A stretch of DNA of 64,000 nt from Batkoa obscura. Lineage: Eukaryota; Entomophthoromycota; Entomophthoromycetes; Entomophthorales; Batkoaceae. The stretch spans positions 186,001 through 250,000 of the forward strand of contig JASVEC010000022.1 in the NCBI GenBank assembly GCA_030770535.1, given 5' to 3'. The notes beneath the pieces are model-generated. The model searched no databases. It was not told the DNA's origin and saw nothing but the letters and a program-made list of their open reading frames with translations. Of this stretch, positions 24,661 through 36,373 are shown in pieces. Numbering within the stretch: the stretch's first letter is position 1; every line of letters starts with the position of its first letter. Made by a program: the position numbers and the translations under genes.

Positions 24661-25791
24661 TTATAATATCTTTTTAACAGATTTGATAATATCGCTGAAA
24701 TTATCCTTAATATACCCTTTCGCAAGATTACCACTTTCTTTTAAAACTTGTTTACGAACCCCATTAAGGACAACCAATTTTTCATTAAACTGGGCTCCTT
24801 TATATTCATTCAGAATCATTTCGTCTGCAGTAGGACCTAAAATGGCATTGGTAGTAGCGGCCAAAACTAACCCCGCGTACGGAATGGATTCAATTCCAGC
24901 AATTACAGCAGTCCTTAAAACATCTAAAGCCTTGTTGTTATAGGCCATTTTTGAAGCATTAATTAAAGGTAAATTTCGAAGACACGAAGCTAGATCAGCG
25001 GCTTTATTGGATACTTTACTTGATCCACAATAATAACCACGATCATTATCGTAGTCAGTACCCCAAAAACCACAGTTAGAATCAGTTTCACTGTTTGGAA
25101 TTAACTTAAAGCATCTGCTAAAATCATACTCCATGGCAGCAGTTCGTAACACATCATTAGCCAATAAACAAATCTTATCAATGCCTAATACATGATCATC
25201 GGATTGAATTGTTTGGGCATCTCTTTTATATAAATTAGTATTATTCAAGATCTTGGTGACTATACTTTCAGTCATTTTAATTTGAAAGACTTGACGGTAG
25301 TTTTGATCATCTGGATGTAGATTGTCCATGGGGATGATAATTGATCTTAAGCCTTGTCTTAAATCCACAGAGACATAATTCATAGTTCCAATATTAGGTG
25401 CAACAAACAAATAGTCTCTCTCTTTATTTGTAGCAGTAATCTCCATGGTATATAGTTTTTTCATTTCATCAGCTGAATCCGTGGTCTTTACTCGGAAATT
25501 ATCAGTGCAATATTGTCGGCATGCTAAGCAACAGGTCTTAGACCAACGATGACAACTCTTTCCATAATACCAATCCTTTGACTGCTTATCTTTTCCTAAT
25601 ATTGGTACCCAGTGGTGTAATGGTTGGCAATTACGTTGATATTTTGGTGAGATGTCAATTTCAAACCAAACCATATCATAATCAACTTTATAGCAGGTCT
25701 TATCTAAGTAAGTCAATCCAAGAGGATCTTGACTTAAGGTACCAGCGATGAAAAATAGAAATGATAAAATTAGAAACATTTTTTTGTACAT
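24661..25791 (-). CDS. Secreted cysteine-containing protein A (two-member local family)
   Basis: Single exon of 376 codons. A signal peptide is clear (MFLILSFLFFIAGTLS, residues 5-20; start at Met1 or Met5), followed by QDPLGLTYLDKTCYKVDYDM. Twelve or so cysteines lie in the mature part, most in the first 80 residues after the signal and in a CGFWGTDYDNDRGYYCGSS segment. A KR dipeptide (189-190, in NLYKRDAQ) could be a Kex2 site. A hydrophobic stretch IPYAGLVLAATTNAILGP precedes a lysine-rich C-terminus. I do not recognise the family. The paralogue at 31636-32754 is nearly identical in the central and C-terminal parts and diverged near the N-terminus. A TATATATA element lies just upstream. 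Confidence 0.85.
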   Translation of the reverse strand: MYKKMFLILSFLFFIAGTLSQDPLGLTYLDKTCYKVDYDMVWFEIDISPKYQRNCQPLHHWVPILGKDKQSKDWYYGKSCHRWSKTCCLACRQYCTDNFRVKTTDSADEMKKLYTMEITATNKERDYLFVAPNIGTMNYVSVDLRQGLRSIIIPMDNLHPDDQNYRQVFQIKMTESIVTKILNNTNLYKRDAQTIQSDDHVLGIDKICLLANDVLRTAAMEYDFSRCFKLIPNSETDSNCGFWGTDYDNDRGYYCGSSKVSNKAADLASCLRNLPLINASKMAYNNKALDVLRTAVIAGIESIPYAGLVLAATTNAILGPTADEMILNEYKGAQFNEKLVVLNGVRKQVLKESGNLAKGYIKDNFSDIIKSVKKIL

Positions 25792-25811
25792 TGTTGACTC
25801 ATTTTCGCTTC

Positions 25812-25820
25812 ATATATATA
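25812..25820 (-). promoter_or_regulatory. TATA-like element of secreted gene A
   Basis: An alternating TATATATA tract about 20 bp upstream of the ATG at 25791, conserved upstream of paralogue B at 32790-32798. Conservation between the duplicates gives modest support. Confidence 0.4.
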
Positions 25821-27300
25821 GTTTTTTTTAATACTTTAAATACTAAATATGAAATAAATATTGACTATAAAACAGGATTCTAGTTTATTGATTTTAGCTA
25901 ACGATGAGTATAAATTATTAAAGAATAAATAAATAGAATTCTTAAGAAATACTTTTATTATAACGTAAGCATAAAGATATTAAAATGGTACAGGTAATCA
26001 CATTTCTCAAAAGTTTAATGAATAATCTAAAGAACTTTTTAACTTTATTTAACTTTCTTATACTGTTGAAATTCTTTACAGCTGTTGCAGCTATATTACG
26101 ACTTTATTAACCATTTATTTGAAAATAAAATTTCGCTGAAATCAGGCTAGAATTTGGAGAGTAAGCTTAAAAAAATCAAACAAACAAATAATAAATTCTA
26201 AAGCTTATCGCAAATTAAATCGCAATAAAGATCTAAAAGCTGTATTCTATTCTGTGGCTTTATTTTAAATTAAGTGGCTCTTTAAAATTATGCTAAATTA
26301 CTCACTGTACCTTACGCCATACAGTTACCTAGTTTGCTACTAATCAATGGTACTTAAGCTATTATATTTATTATGTTTTTTCAAGAATTACGTGCCTGTA
26401 TTCATTAGTTTTTTATTATAGAAACTACGTTCCTATATTTGGTATGCTACATTAATGTTATTTATTATGCTTTGACCTGGTATTTATTATCAAAAATATA
26501 ATTTACTTTAATAGCAATGTTTGAATATAATATAGCTGCTATTTATAATAAATTAATATACAAAAATTGACTTTATAGTATAAGCATATATTTTTGAGAA
26601 CAAAAGAATTATCTACTTCTCATTTACTTAAAAATTACAAAGATGTTTAAATGTAGTTATTTTCCTAAAGTTGTGTATCAGGCCAAAGGATATATGCGGT
26701 GTATTTAATGACTTAGCAAATTTGATTAGTTTAAAGAATATAATTTGGCAAGATCATTTCATATACAAAAGAAGTGCAAATCTGAAGTTACGGTTTATAG
26801 ATAAAATCAATTAAAATAGAATGAAATTAACTATTTTTAGCTCAAGGATAGTATTATAGTTACATAATACTAAAATTCATGCTTTAAATTTTATATTTTG
26901 ACGAATATCTCATTTTAAAATCATATTTTATATTTTTACTATCTTAATATACTTTATTGACGCTATTTTTTTTAATTAAAGTGTGGTATTAAATTTTAAT
27001 TTTAGACATTATCAAAAGGCAATTATACAAATCGTAAATGTTTTTTTAGTTCAAAGGCGGAGTTGTGGGTTGTTTTTGGTAATTGTAGACATTTAACAAA
27101 CCGTAATAAAAATAAGAATTAGAAACAAAAAAACAATTCAAATCATCTAAGCTCGATATTATAATAGCGCTATAGCTTGTTTTTATCAAAAAATTAAAGT
27201 AGTTAATACTTAAATAATAATATACAGTAGAATAATTTTCTAAAAGTACTCAAAGTTTAATCTCAGTTAAAAGACCGAAATTCTAACTATTTTTAACATA
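25821..27300. repeat. Duplicated upstream region, copy 1
   Basis: About 1.4 kb upstream of secreted gene A aligns with 32.8-34.2 kb upstream of gene B. It also aligns in reverse with 63.06-64.0 kb. Shared landmarks include GGTTGTTTTTGGT, TTTGAATATAATATA and GCTCACTGTACTTT-type strings. It carries no MITE at the sites occupied in copies 2 and 3, so it supplies empty-site sequence. No exon seen. Confidence 0.7.
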
Positions 27301-27769
27301 AATTTTTTAATGTACATTAAACATACTTTCAAATATCGTTTACTATATGTTAAACATTTAACCTTTTATCTTATTTTCGTTATATTAATATTTTTGTCTT
27401 GAAGCTCATTTGAATATACATTCTAAAAAGCTTGTATAGTTTAATTAAAAGTAGTTTGTTTGGTATAAAATTTTGAAATATTTATCAAGTTTTAACAATT
27501 AAATGTTTTCTCTTTTTATAATAAAGAAGTTATCAATAAAATTGTGTTTATTATTATAATCTTGAGAATGATTTTGATATAAAATACAAATGAGCAAATA
27601 CCATTGTTTTATCTTATAATAGTTATGTAAAATAGACCAGAAAAATAAACAAATTTAAAAAATCAAAAAAAATCAAGCTTATTAAATGATAAGAAATGAT
27701 TTTTATTATCAAATAATAGTAATACTACTAATAGTGATAAATACCATAATTAATTTCCTTTAATACTTA

Positions 27770-28150
27770 CCTTGTTTTTTAGAATTTTCCAATATCCACA
27801 CGGTTTTTTCTTTTCTCTACTATATTTATTCCTTTTGTTAAGAGTTATAGCTCTTACTTTTACAATAGGTGTCTCCTTCCATAAATTGTTTTTCACATTC
27901 ATCTTATTTTATAGAACAATTGTTCATCCATTTGTTGTATCTGGACCTTCTCTTGCTCTAATTTACTTTGACTTCTTTCTTTTACTGGTATCTCAATCTT
28001 ACCACTACCAAGTTAAATCCTGTATCTATTGTTTGTATTAAAATCACCTTTTGATTTTGAAATTATTTAATAATATTAATTGTGACATAACTTTTTTCTT
28101 CTTACTTTTGGTCTTCTTTATTTTAGCTTGTCCTTTAGTATTAACCTTTT
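27770..28150 (-). pseudogene. Coiled-coil family relic 1
   Basis: On the minus strand a stretch reads IEIPVKERSQSKLEQEKVQI and continues QQMDEQLFYK before a stop. This resembles the C-terminal part of the local Lys/Glu-rich coiled-coil family. The plus-strand hydrophobic frame over it is only its complement. It is short and heavily decayed. Confidence 0.45.
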
Positions 28151-28726
28151 TTTAACCTAAATGATCTTTACACCTTTATTAACTCGTCAATTATTGTAGT
28201 TGACTCTTTTATATCTAAATATCTTTTATCCTCTCTTATTACTTATTATTATGTCTATTATAGTGTTTTTTTTTCAAATTTCAAACTTTGTGTTTCAAAT
28301 TTTGTATTTTTTAACTTCAATACCAGATCATTGTGTATTATTTTTATAAAAAGATTTAGTAGATCCCCTAGATAAAAGCCGAGTAATGAAAGGTCTTTTA
28401 ATTTGAGTTTGATTGAAGTGAGGCAGCATGGTTATGTTTGTCCATAACTATATGAACGGTGTTAAAAGCTTTAAAAAATTTCCCAATATAAGCTTAAAAA
28501 TTAGTTAAAAAATTAGTTAATGTATTTTTTAACCTTTGGGTTACCTTTTTTTAATAATTTTATATCTCTTACTTATCAATTCAGTTCAAACATACATTTA
28601 ACATATTTTACTTATTGATTCAGGCTCAAATATTCATTTAACATACTTTACTATCGTAGTATTCTTATTTGTAAGTTCTGCTATTTATTGATTTCAGCAT
28701 TTGTATGTATTTTTTTACGATTCTGT
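28151..28726. other. AT-rich spacer, no gene seen
   Basis: No exon recognised. Possibly more decayed coiled-coil sequence, but no readable run remains. Confidence 0.4.
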
Positions 28727-28826
28727 GGGGATGTTTTTTTTTGATTTCATTACTTTTTCCATTTTCTAAGCGCTATTTGAGTGGAAAGATTGTCAATAAA
28801 ATCCTTAAACAAAAAAATACATCCCC
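28727..28826 (+). mobile_element. MITE copy 3 (hairpin family)
   Basis: 100 bp from GGGGATGT to ACATCCCC with the TAAGCGCTATTTGAGTGGAA core. The flanks CTGT and CTAT form an imperfect 4-bp target duplication. Confidence 0.85.
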
Positions 28827-29799
28827 CTATCATCTTTTTGAATTTGCAGCTGTTGCAACTTTTTTGTGACCTAGTTAACTGCTCATTTGAAGAAAAAACT
28901 TACATTATGATTCGGGTAAAGTATAAGCATTAGGCCCTAAAAAAATTGGTTATATAAATAATTTAGTTATAAAAATCAATACTAAAATAATCGCAAGAGA
29001 GTTGCAATAGCTATATTATAAGCCTAGCTCGTTTATTTTCTTATATCTATTAAAAGTTACTCGTCTTTTGTTCAGATATCTCAGCTTTACTATCAATTCC
29101 ATAAGCGTTTTCACTTCATTACATTAGTCTACTACTATTCAGTTAGTTGCCTTTAATTTAAATAATAAAATTAACATCCTTTTTGTCTGTAACTATAGCA
29201 ACTGATCAAATATCCACCTTGTATATTATAAATAGAGTACCGAAGTAAATAATTTGTATTAATAAATAATTTATTTTATATAAACTAATGAACTACTTAC
29301 ATTTAATAAATTATTTTATCATTATGATAAGCCACTAAATGGAAATTACTAATATTTAACTAACATGAAGTTTATTTTATTTATAAACTAAAACTAATTG
29401 TGGTAGTGGTTATATTTTTAATGTCATATATAAGCAATAATGATTGAAATTTTCTTAAATCCATTAAGTTCAATAGCTTATTTTGAATCAATAGTCATAA
29501 AGTAACAACAAAGTTAATAAAGATAATAAATACTGTTCTCTTTTGTCTTTAATTTTATTTTTATCTTCTTAAATAAATACCAACAGCTTCTATCATTAAA
29601 AACTATATCTAAAGTGTCAATTTGCTTATTATAAAAAAACAAAAACAAAATAAATGAATGGAATTTAATAAAATCAAAAAGCGTAAACAATATATATGTC
29701 AACTTTTGTTAACTCTGTTCATAATCTACTTTTGCTCTTTGCTATCCCATGATATATCATGCAATATTTTTCTTTTTGCTTTTGTTTCTATCTCTTTCT
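28827..29799. other. AT-rich spacer, no gene seen
   Basis: About 1 kb without a credible exon. The segment after 28850 (GCAGCTGTTGCAACTTTTTT) resembles 26075-26130, so this may be a faint further piece of the duplicated region. Confidence 0.4.
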
Positions 29800-30562
29800 T
29801 TCCCAATGAAGATTTCCTTCCATACACTGCTTCTCATCTATTCCTTCATTCAACATACCTTGTTCTTCTTCCAATGTTTGCTTCATGACTTCTTGCTTCT
29901 CCATTTTAACTTCAACTTTTATTACTTGCTTCTCAACGCTTTTTTATCTAATTTAGCTATATTTTTTACGTTAGCTTCCTCCTTTATATTTTGCAACTCT
30001 TCATCTGCTATTTTGAATTCTCTCCCAAAGATTTTAATACTTCTTAAACTTATATCTATTTTTTTGGAATTTATCATCTTAGTATCATTTTCTGAATAGT
30101 CCAACAAGTTTGCTCTCAATTCCCCTTTAACACTATCTAGTAATTCTGTTTTCAATCCTCATTTTTTTTGAAATGTTTTGCTTGTTTTAATTCGTGTTCT
30201 CCTTGTAAAAGCTCTAATTTATTATTGTCTAATGATTGTTTTTGTATATCTCTGGATTTTTCTAGCAGATTTAAATCTTCTTTTTCCATTGTAGACATTG
30301 GTCTAAGAATACTTGAACAATTTTCCAGCCATCATATTCCATCTTCTGAAGTGGAGTAAGCCTAAAGATTTAAGTAATACAATATATTTCTTTTTGATGA
30401 AGACTACAATTATGTCATCTTGGTTAAGCATATCCTTTGTTGTCTCAAATTTACATGATTCATTGTTGACAGCCTAGTATTGTTCAATGAGTTGAACTGA
30501 ACTTAAGTAGTAACGTTTACCTGCTCGTTTTCAGCATTTAAATCATATTTCGGTGGATACAT
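29800..30562 (-). pseudogene. Coiled-coil family relic 2
   Basis: The family's three-exon layout is visible. Exon 1 (30562-30521) is MYPPKYDLNAENEQ. Exon 2 is AVNNESCKFETTKDMLNQDD plus II, between good splice sites. Exon 3 begins with the family AYS but soon meets a stop and a frame change. A later stretch (30155-29922) reads GELRANLLDYSENDTKMINS and continues as coiled coil. Unlikely to make a full product. Confidence 0.6.
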
Positions 30563-30723
30563 TTTAAAAAATGTCAAATTTATGTTCAAATAGTCACAAT
30601 AGCTTGAAATAAAAATAAATCAAACATAAATTATTTCGAAAGCACAGTTCTGTATTATAATTATTTATTTAAATCAGTAACCCTGGTTAATTTTATGATA
30701 TATAATATAGACTGAAATCAATG

Positions 30724-30819
30724 GCAGTGTTCTTTTGGTTTCATCACTTTTTTCATTTTACAAGCATTATTTGAGCAGAAAAATTGTTGGTAAAATTCTT
30801 GAACCAAAAGACATCCCTA
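30724..30819 (+). mobile_element. MITE copy 4 (hairpin family), diverged
   Basis: 96 bp with AATG target duplications on both sides (30720-30723 and 30820-30823). The left end has decayed to GCAGTGTT; the right end is ACATCCCT. The core is GGTTTCATCACTTTTTTCAT, with the AGCGCT centre mutated, so this is an older copy. Confidence 0.75.
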
Positions 30820-30823
30820 ATGA

Positions 30824-31635
30824 CCAAATATTTAACATAGTAATAAGAAAAGTAACAATAAAAATAAGAATATAAATTGTAAAATTTACTTTAAAAAGCT
30901 TCTATCAGCTTTCAAAATAGAAAAGGTATTTTAACTATCTTGATTAACTTCTGTTTACTAAATTATTTTAAAATTATTGTGATATGAAAAATGAAACTGT
31001 GAATTTCGAAAATAGGATAATTCAAATGATGGAATGTAGGAATTTTTAAAAGTAAAAAAGAGTGTAATTATAAATTACTTAGTTTATGTTTTTTATAATC
31101 GCAGTAAAAATGAAATTGAAATCAATCAATAAACGTAGCTTATTTTAGCTTGTCATTTTTTTGCAGCGTAATTCACCACAATAGAACTGACAAATTTCAA
31201 AGAGTAGATTTCAAACATTAATATGACTATAATTAATAATTTGTTATCAATATATAAACAAAACTTTCAAATATGAATATATTTGTATCTTAGCTTCAGT
31301 TTTGATTGTAGATATAGTAATATTTAAAATTAAACATGTGAAATTCATCAATAGTTCTTTATTGTTAAATACAAAAATAAAAGTATGAAATATTTTGCAT
31401 GTAGTTTTAATAATTAATTTTGCTTATAGCTTATCTCTCATAAAAAAGTAATTATAATCAGTATTAAAAACGAAGTAAATTAGATGGCGCTTATACTCTA
31501 GTTGTTCATACATACTCAAACCCATAAAATTTCATATTTACTTTACTAAAATAAAATAAGTTTTTTGAGACGTACGAGAAAACAATAACAACAACATGTA
31601 GTAATCTAATGTATGTTTATTTAAAAAATCTAAGG
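30824..31635. other. AT-rich spacer, no gene seen
   Basis: About 0.8 kb downstream of secreted gene B with no exon recognised. Confidence 0.45.
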
Positions 31636-32754
31636 TTATAATATCTTTTTAACAGATTTGATAATATCACTGAAATTATCTTTGATATACCCTTTCGCAA
31701 GATTACCGCTTTCTTTTAAAACTTGTTTACGAACCCCATTAAGGACAATCAATTTTTCATTGAACTGAGCTCCTTTATATTCATTGAGAATCATTTCGTC
31801 TGCAGTAGGGCCTAAAATAGCATTAGAAGTAGCAGCTAAAATCAATCCTGCATATGGAACAGCAGAAAGACCAGCAGTTATAGCAGTTCTCATAACATCT
31901 AAAGCCTTGTTGTTATAAGCAAGTTTTGAAGCATTAATTAAAGGTAAATTTCGAAGACATGAAGCTACAGAAGTAGCAGGATTATATGATCCACTTGATC
32001 CACAATAATAACCACGGTCTTTATCATAGTTAGTACCCCAAAAACCACAGCCAGAACGAGTGTCCTTGTTTGAAATTAGTTGAAAGCATCTGCTAAAATC
32101 GTACTTCATGGCAGCAGTTCGTAACACATCATTAGCCAATAAACAAATCTTATCAATGCCTAATACATGATCATCGGATTGAATTGTTTGGGCATCTCTT
32201 TTATATAAATTAGTATTATTCAAGATCTTGGTAACTATACTTTCAGTCATTTTAATTTGAAAGACTTGACGGTAGTTTTGATCATCTGGATGTAAATTGT
32301 CCATAGGAATAAAAATCGATCTTAAACCTTGTCTCAAATCTACAGAAACATAATTTTTACTTCCAATATTAGGTGCAACATATAAATAGTCTCTCTCTTT
32401 GTTTGTAGATGTAATTTCCATGATATCTAAATTTTTCATTTCACCAATTGAATCCGAGGTTTTTATACGGAAATTATCAGTACAATACTGTCTTGAAAAT
32501 GTATCACAAGTTTTAGAGTTACGAAGACAGCTCTTTCCTTTATACCATTCCTCTGATTTCCTATCTTTTCCTACTATTAGCAACCAATGGTGTAATGGCT
32601 GGCAATTACGTTGGTATTTTGGTGATATATCAATTTCGAACCAAACTAGATCATAATTAACTTTGTAACAGGTCTTGTCCAAGTAAGTCAATCCAAGAGG
32701 ATCTTGACTTAAAGTAGCAGAGATGAAAAATAGGAGAGATGAAAGTAAAAACAT
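31636..32754 (-). CDS. Secreted cysteine-containing protein B (paralogue of A)
   Basis: Single exon of 372 codons from the Met equivalent to Met5 of protein A; the frame is open 21 codons further upstream, but the signal peptide MFLLSSLLFFISATLS starts here. It shares with A the opening QDPLGLTYLDKTCYKV and a run of 68 identical residues from IPMDNLHPDD to DVLRTAAM. The C-terminus from NAILGPTADEM onward is also nearly identical. The N-terminal cysteine pattern differs (SKTCDTFSRQYC against SKTCCLACRQYC), as does the 230-300 segment. It keeps the KR dipeptide. Function unknown; an extracellular role is inferred from the signal peptide. Confidence 0.85.
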   Translation of the reverse strand: MFLLSSLLFFISATLSQDPLGLTYLDKTCYKVNYDLVWFEIDISPKYQRNCQPLHHWLLIVGKDRKSEEWYKGKSCLRNSKTCDTFSRQYCTDNFRIKTSDSIGEMKNLDIMEITSTNKERDYLYVAPNIGSKNYVSVDLRQGLRSIFIPMDNLHPDDQNYRQVFQIKMTESIVTKILNNTNLYKRDAQTIQSDDHVLGIDKICLLANDVLRTAAMKYDFSRCFQLISNKDTRSGCGFWGTNYDKDRGYYCGSSGSYNPATSVASCLRNLPLINASKLAYNNKALDVMRTAITAGLSAVPYAGLILAATSNAILGPTADEMILNEYKGAQFNEKLIVLNGVRKQVLKESGNLAKGYIKDNFSDIIKSVKKIL

Positions 32755-34200
32755 TTTTTTTAGTATATTACTTACTCGTTTTTCTTTCGTATATATAGGT
32801 TTTTTCAATTTTTTCAATACTATATATATGTTAAATATTAATTATAAAACAAGATTCTATCTTAATGATTTAAGATATAATGAGTACAAATTAATAAAGA
32901 ATTAATAAATAGAATTCTTTTAAAACAGATACCATTGTAACATAAGCATAAAGAAATTCATATTAGTACTAGTAAGTTTGTTTTTTAAGATATGCATTAT
33001 ATAATTTAGCATAGCTTTTATTTTTTAATCTTTATTGATTTTCTTACCCCGTTCCAATTTTATTTATTCTATTCTTAGTAATTTGATTTTTGATCAATTG
33101 GCTCTTTAGATCATACCAAATTGCTCACTGTACTTTAACGTTATGCAGTTGCTGGATTTGCCCCTAATTAAATATTTGAGTTAGTATATTTATTAAGTTT
33201 TTAATAGAAGTTACTCCTATATTAGTATTCTAGATTAATAACATATGTTAGACTTCTGCTTAAAGCTTATTTTTGAAATATGTAATCAATTTCAATATAG
33301 TGTTTGAATATAATATAACTATTATTTACATTAAATTAGTTTGCAAAAAAAATACTTTCTATTATGAAGATGAGTATTTGTTTTAAAAAATATAGAGCTT
33401 TATTAATTATTTATTTATTTGAATTTTATAAAGATTATTATACATGTAGTGATTTTTTCAAAGTTACATGTCATGCTAACGACTACAGTACGACGTATTT
33501 AGTGATTTAATAAAGTTGATTGAATTGAATAAAGTTTGGCATCATTATTTTTATATCCAAAAGAAGATTCATAAATGAAGTTAAAATTACAAAATCGATT
33601 GATAAACCAAAATCAGCCGCTTCTAGTCCAATAATAATATTATTATAATTAAATAATACTTAGATTTATGCTTTGAGTTTGATATATTGATAGGTATCGT
33701 GTTATAGAATCTAAAATTTCATAGCTGACTATTCTAATTTCTTAACAAATATTACATATCTATTTATAATGTGTTATTGAATTTAACTTTAGTTGTAGTT
33801 AAAAGACAATTACATTTAAACTATAAATGAGGGTGTTTTTTGGTTTCATCACTTTTTCCATTTTTAAACGCTATTTGAGTGGAAAATTTGTTAGTAAAAT
33901 TCTTAAACAAAAAAATACTTCCCCAAATGTCTTTTTAATTCAAATGTCGAATATAGGTTGTTTTTGGTCATTGTAAATCTTTGAAAAATTATAGTAAAAA
34001 AACGAAAATAGCTTTAAACAATTTAAGATCATATTATAATATTAATATAATATACTTTTATTAAAAACGTTATAAGAACTTAAAATTGCTATATCAAAAT
34101 AATAGTATAATGAAATTGTTTACTAAATGTTTAAAAATTTAATTGTAATTAAGAAAATAAAGTTTTAACCCTTTTTAATAAAGTTTTTAAATAAAATAAA
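32755..34200. repeat. Duplicated upstream region, copy 2
   Basis: Aligns along its length with 25.8-27.3 kb and, inverted, with 63.06-64.0 kb. A TATATATA tract at 32790-32798 precedes gene B. It differs from copies 1 and 3 by carrying a MITE at 33829-33924. The inverted copy at 63 kb is closer to this one than to copy 1, for example around 33540-33760. Confidence 0.7.
33829..33924 (+). mobile_element. MITE copy 5 (hairpin family)
   Basis: 96 bp flanked by AAAT on each side (33825-33828 and 33925-33928). The equivalent position in duplicate copy 1 (about 27030) has a single AAAT and no element. The ends are GAGGGTGT and ACTTCCCC. Confidence 0.85.
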
Positions 34201-34220
34201 AAATATTTTTAACTTAAATA

Positions 34221-34670
34221 TGGGGGTGTCCGAATTGGTTTCATTTTTTTGTCCAATTTTTAAATTATTTTATTATAATTTATATTGTAAGTTAGCGGAA
34301 TTTCTATCAAATTTAATATAAATTCCTGAATTAGCAAGGCTTTTGCCAATATAGCCTATATAGTGATAGTAATTAAAGTTGTAATATGTAAATAAATATA
34401 TATTTTTATAAAACTTTATTAAGAAATATTTATTATTGACTGCTTTATAGCCAACACTGCAGATTTACTATCAAATAAATAAATTATTTTAATGTTATAA
34501 TTACATTATCAATACATCGCTAAGCTGATAAATAGCTGCATGGGAGGGAGTAGTTAGCCCCAAAACTATAATTAACCATCCCTATGTAACACAAGCGGTG
34601 TAATAATAGTTTTTACTTATTATTACAACTACTTGCTCTTTGACTATTTATTAACTTAGCTATCAATAAT
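34221..34670. other. Spacer with a MITE-like left end
   Basis: ATATGGGGGTGTCCGAATTG, followed by GTTTCATTTTTTTG, at 34218-34255 looks like a left end of the MITE family or a relative. It is not followed by the usual hairpin or right end. The rest has no exon. Confidence 0.35.
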
Positions 34671-36373
34671 TTAAGTAATATCAACATTTAATAATTGATT
34701 TCTATCATTTAATAAGCTACTTACTTGCTTACTAAATATTGAAACTTTTAAATTTTCAGTTATTTTTGTAAGATAAGCTGGGGTTGATCTTTTAATTTTT
34801 CTATCCTCTATAGACTCTATAACTTTAATTGAAATTATATCACTTTTTTTTGATTTATCAGATGCTGCATAACAGTGTAATTTATTACCACGTTTAATAA
34901 AAGGTAAATACTTTTTAATACCTTGTATTTTTATTACTCTTTTTGTATCTTTGTTTCTTTCACACTTTTTAAAAATTATATTTGTTTTCCCATTATTGAC
35001 AGTTGAGTTATTAACCCTATTATGTTCACAAATAAAAATCTCAAATTTTGAAATCAATTGATCAATATCTTCTATTTTACCTAATGCTTCAAAGCTATTT
35101 TTCCACTGTGAAAGATTTCCAAAATGTCCGTCAACTATACTTTTTCCATGGTGCTCAGCAAAAAAATTAAGATCAATATTTAAACTACTATTTATTTTAT
35201 AAGTTTCTTCAAATATATAATGTAAAAACTCTTGAGATCTAAAATGATTTGCTATATCTGCCCATATTAATTTTTGTAAACTTTTTAAATAAAAACTCTT
35301 TAGATATTAAATCAATTAAACAATCTCCTGAATATACTGAATCATGATTTAATATTTCAGATAAATAACCAAAATAAACTTTGCCTATTGTTTTATCATT
35401 TTTTAAATATAAAACACCAAACCCTAATACTGATATAGCTTGTTTATTATAATGATCTAAATTTATTGGATCTGGTCTTGTCCCTATTTGGATATTTTGT
35501 TTAAAGTCTAAAATTATTACACAACTTCTATTACTTATTTTTTTAATAGTTTCACTAAATATGTTTTTTTGAGTATCAAAACAAAATTCATGTAATTTAT
35601 ATAACCCTTTTTCTTTATTAAAAGATTCCTGTATCTCTGTTTTATTTTTTGTCGCTGTGTTTATTTTATTTTCAAATAACTTTTTTCTAACTGTATACTG
35701 GGCACATATATTACATAAATCCGTTTTTCTTGCTGGATTTTTAAAATTATTTGGTATATATTTAAAAATGTTGACCTAGCTACTGCTTTATCTTTTAAAT
35801 CATTAAAATATTTACTGTATATCATTCTTCTACTTTTATTTAATGTATATATATTATCTGACGAATATTTATTATCATTATTTTTTTTATTAAATCTTGA
35901 TGAAATAGTTGAATTATCAAGTAAATATTGTATAATAATCTCAATTTGCTCATCTTTAATTTTTTTTGTATTTTTAATAATAGGTTGTAATGTTGGTGTT
36001 TTATTATTACTAATTATTTTTGAATAATCATATTGATTTATACTTATATTAAATCCAAAGCTTCTACATTCATCAAAAGAATATACTGAAGCTATAGTTG
36101 ATAATAATACTACTTGCTGGTTTTTATTTCCTGTTTCCTTTAAAGCACTAGTTTTATACATTGCTTGGTTAAGTTTATTATTATTAATAGTAAAATTTAA
36201 CAACTTTTCTTTTCTTTTTTTATTTTATTATAAAATTCCATAAACTCTGGGTTATTGTGAATAGTTGTTAAAATTGATGTAAATGAATTACAATATTTAT
36301 ATAATGTGCTTCTCTCTATCGTATTAAAGTTTTTAGAAATTTCATTTCGAAGTTTAGTTATAAAAGCTTGCAT
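34671..36373 (-). mobile_element. Decayed DDE-type DNA transposon (transposase relic)
   Basis: Three or four frames on the minus strand together resemble one transposase-like protein. The N-terminus is at 36373 (MQAFITKLRNEISKNFN). A long helical part (36203-35780) contains LQPIIKNTKK. Then come ARKTDLCNICAQY (a zinc-type CxxC), SCVIILDFKQNIQIGTRP, VYFGYLSEILNHDSVYSGDC, WADIANHFRSQEFLHY and FFAEHHGKSIVDGHFG, ending at 34671. LDFKQN, ADIANH and the HHGKSIVD block are good candidates for the acidic catalytic sites. The frame changes near 36225, 35780 and 35300, so it is inactive. I do not know the superfamily name, and no terminal repeats were found. Confidence 0.6.

Noticed and set aside
25812-25820. 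Alternating TATATA tracts elsewhere as promoters
   Set aside because: Such tracts occur throughout this AT-rich sequence; only those close to a start and conserved between duplicates or shared in sequence were listed.
27772-28041. Hydrophobic plus-strand frame resembling a membrane protein
   Set aside because: It is antisense to a decayed coiled-coil copy; the complement of AAA/GAA-rich coding gives Phe/Leu/Ser-rich frames. The same applies to frames at 29749-30099, 38126-38362, 39479-39697, 41835-42071, 42228-42560 and 44220-44474.
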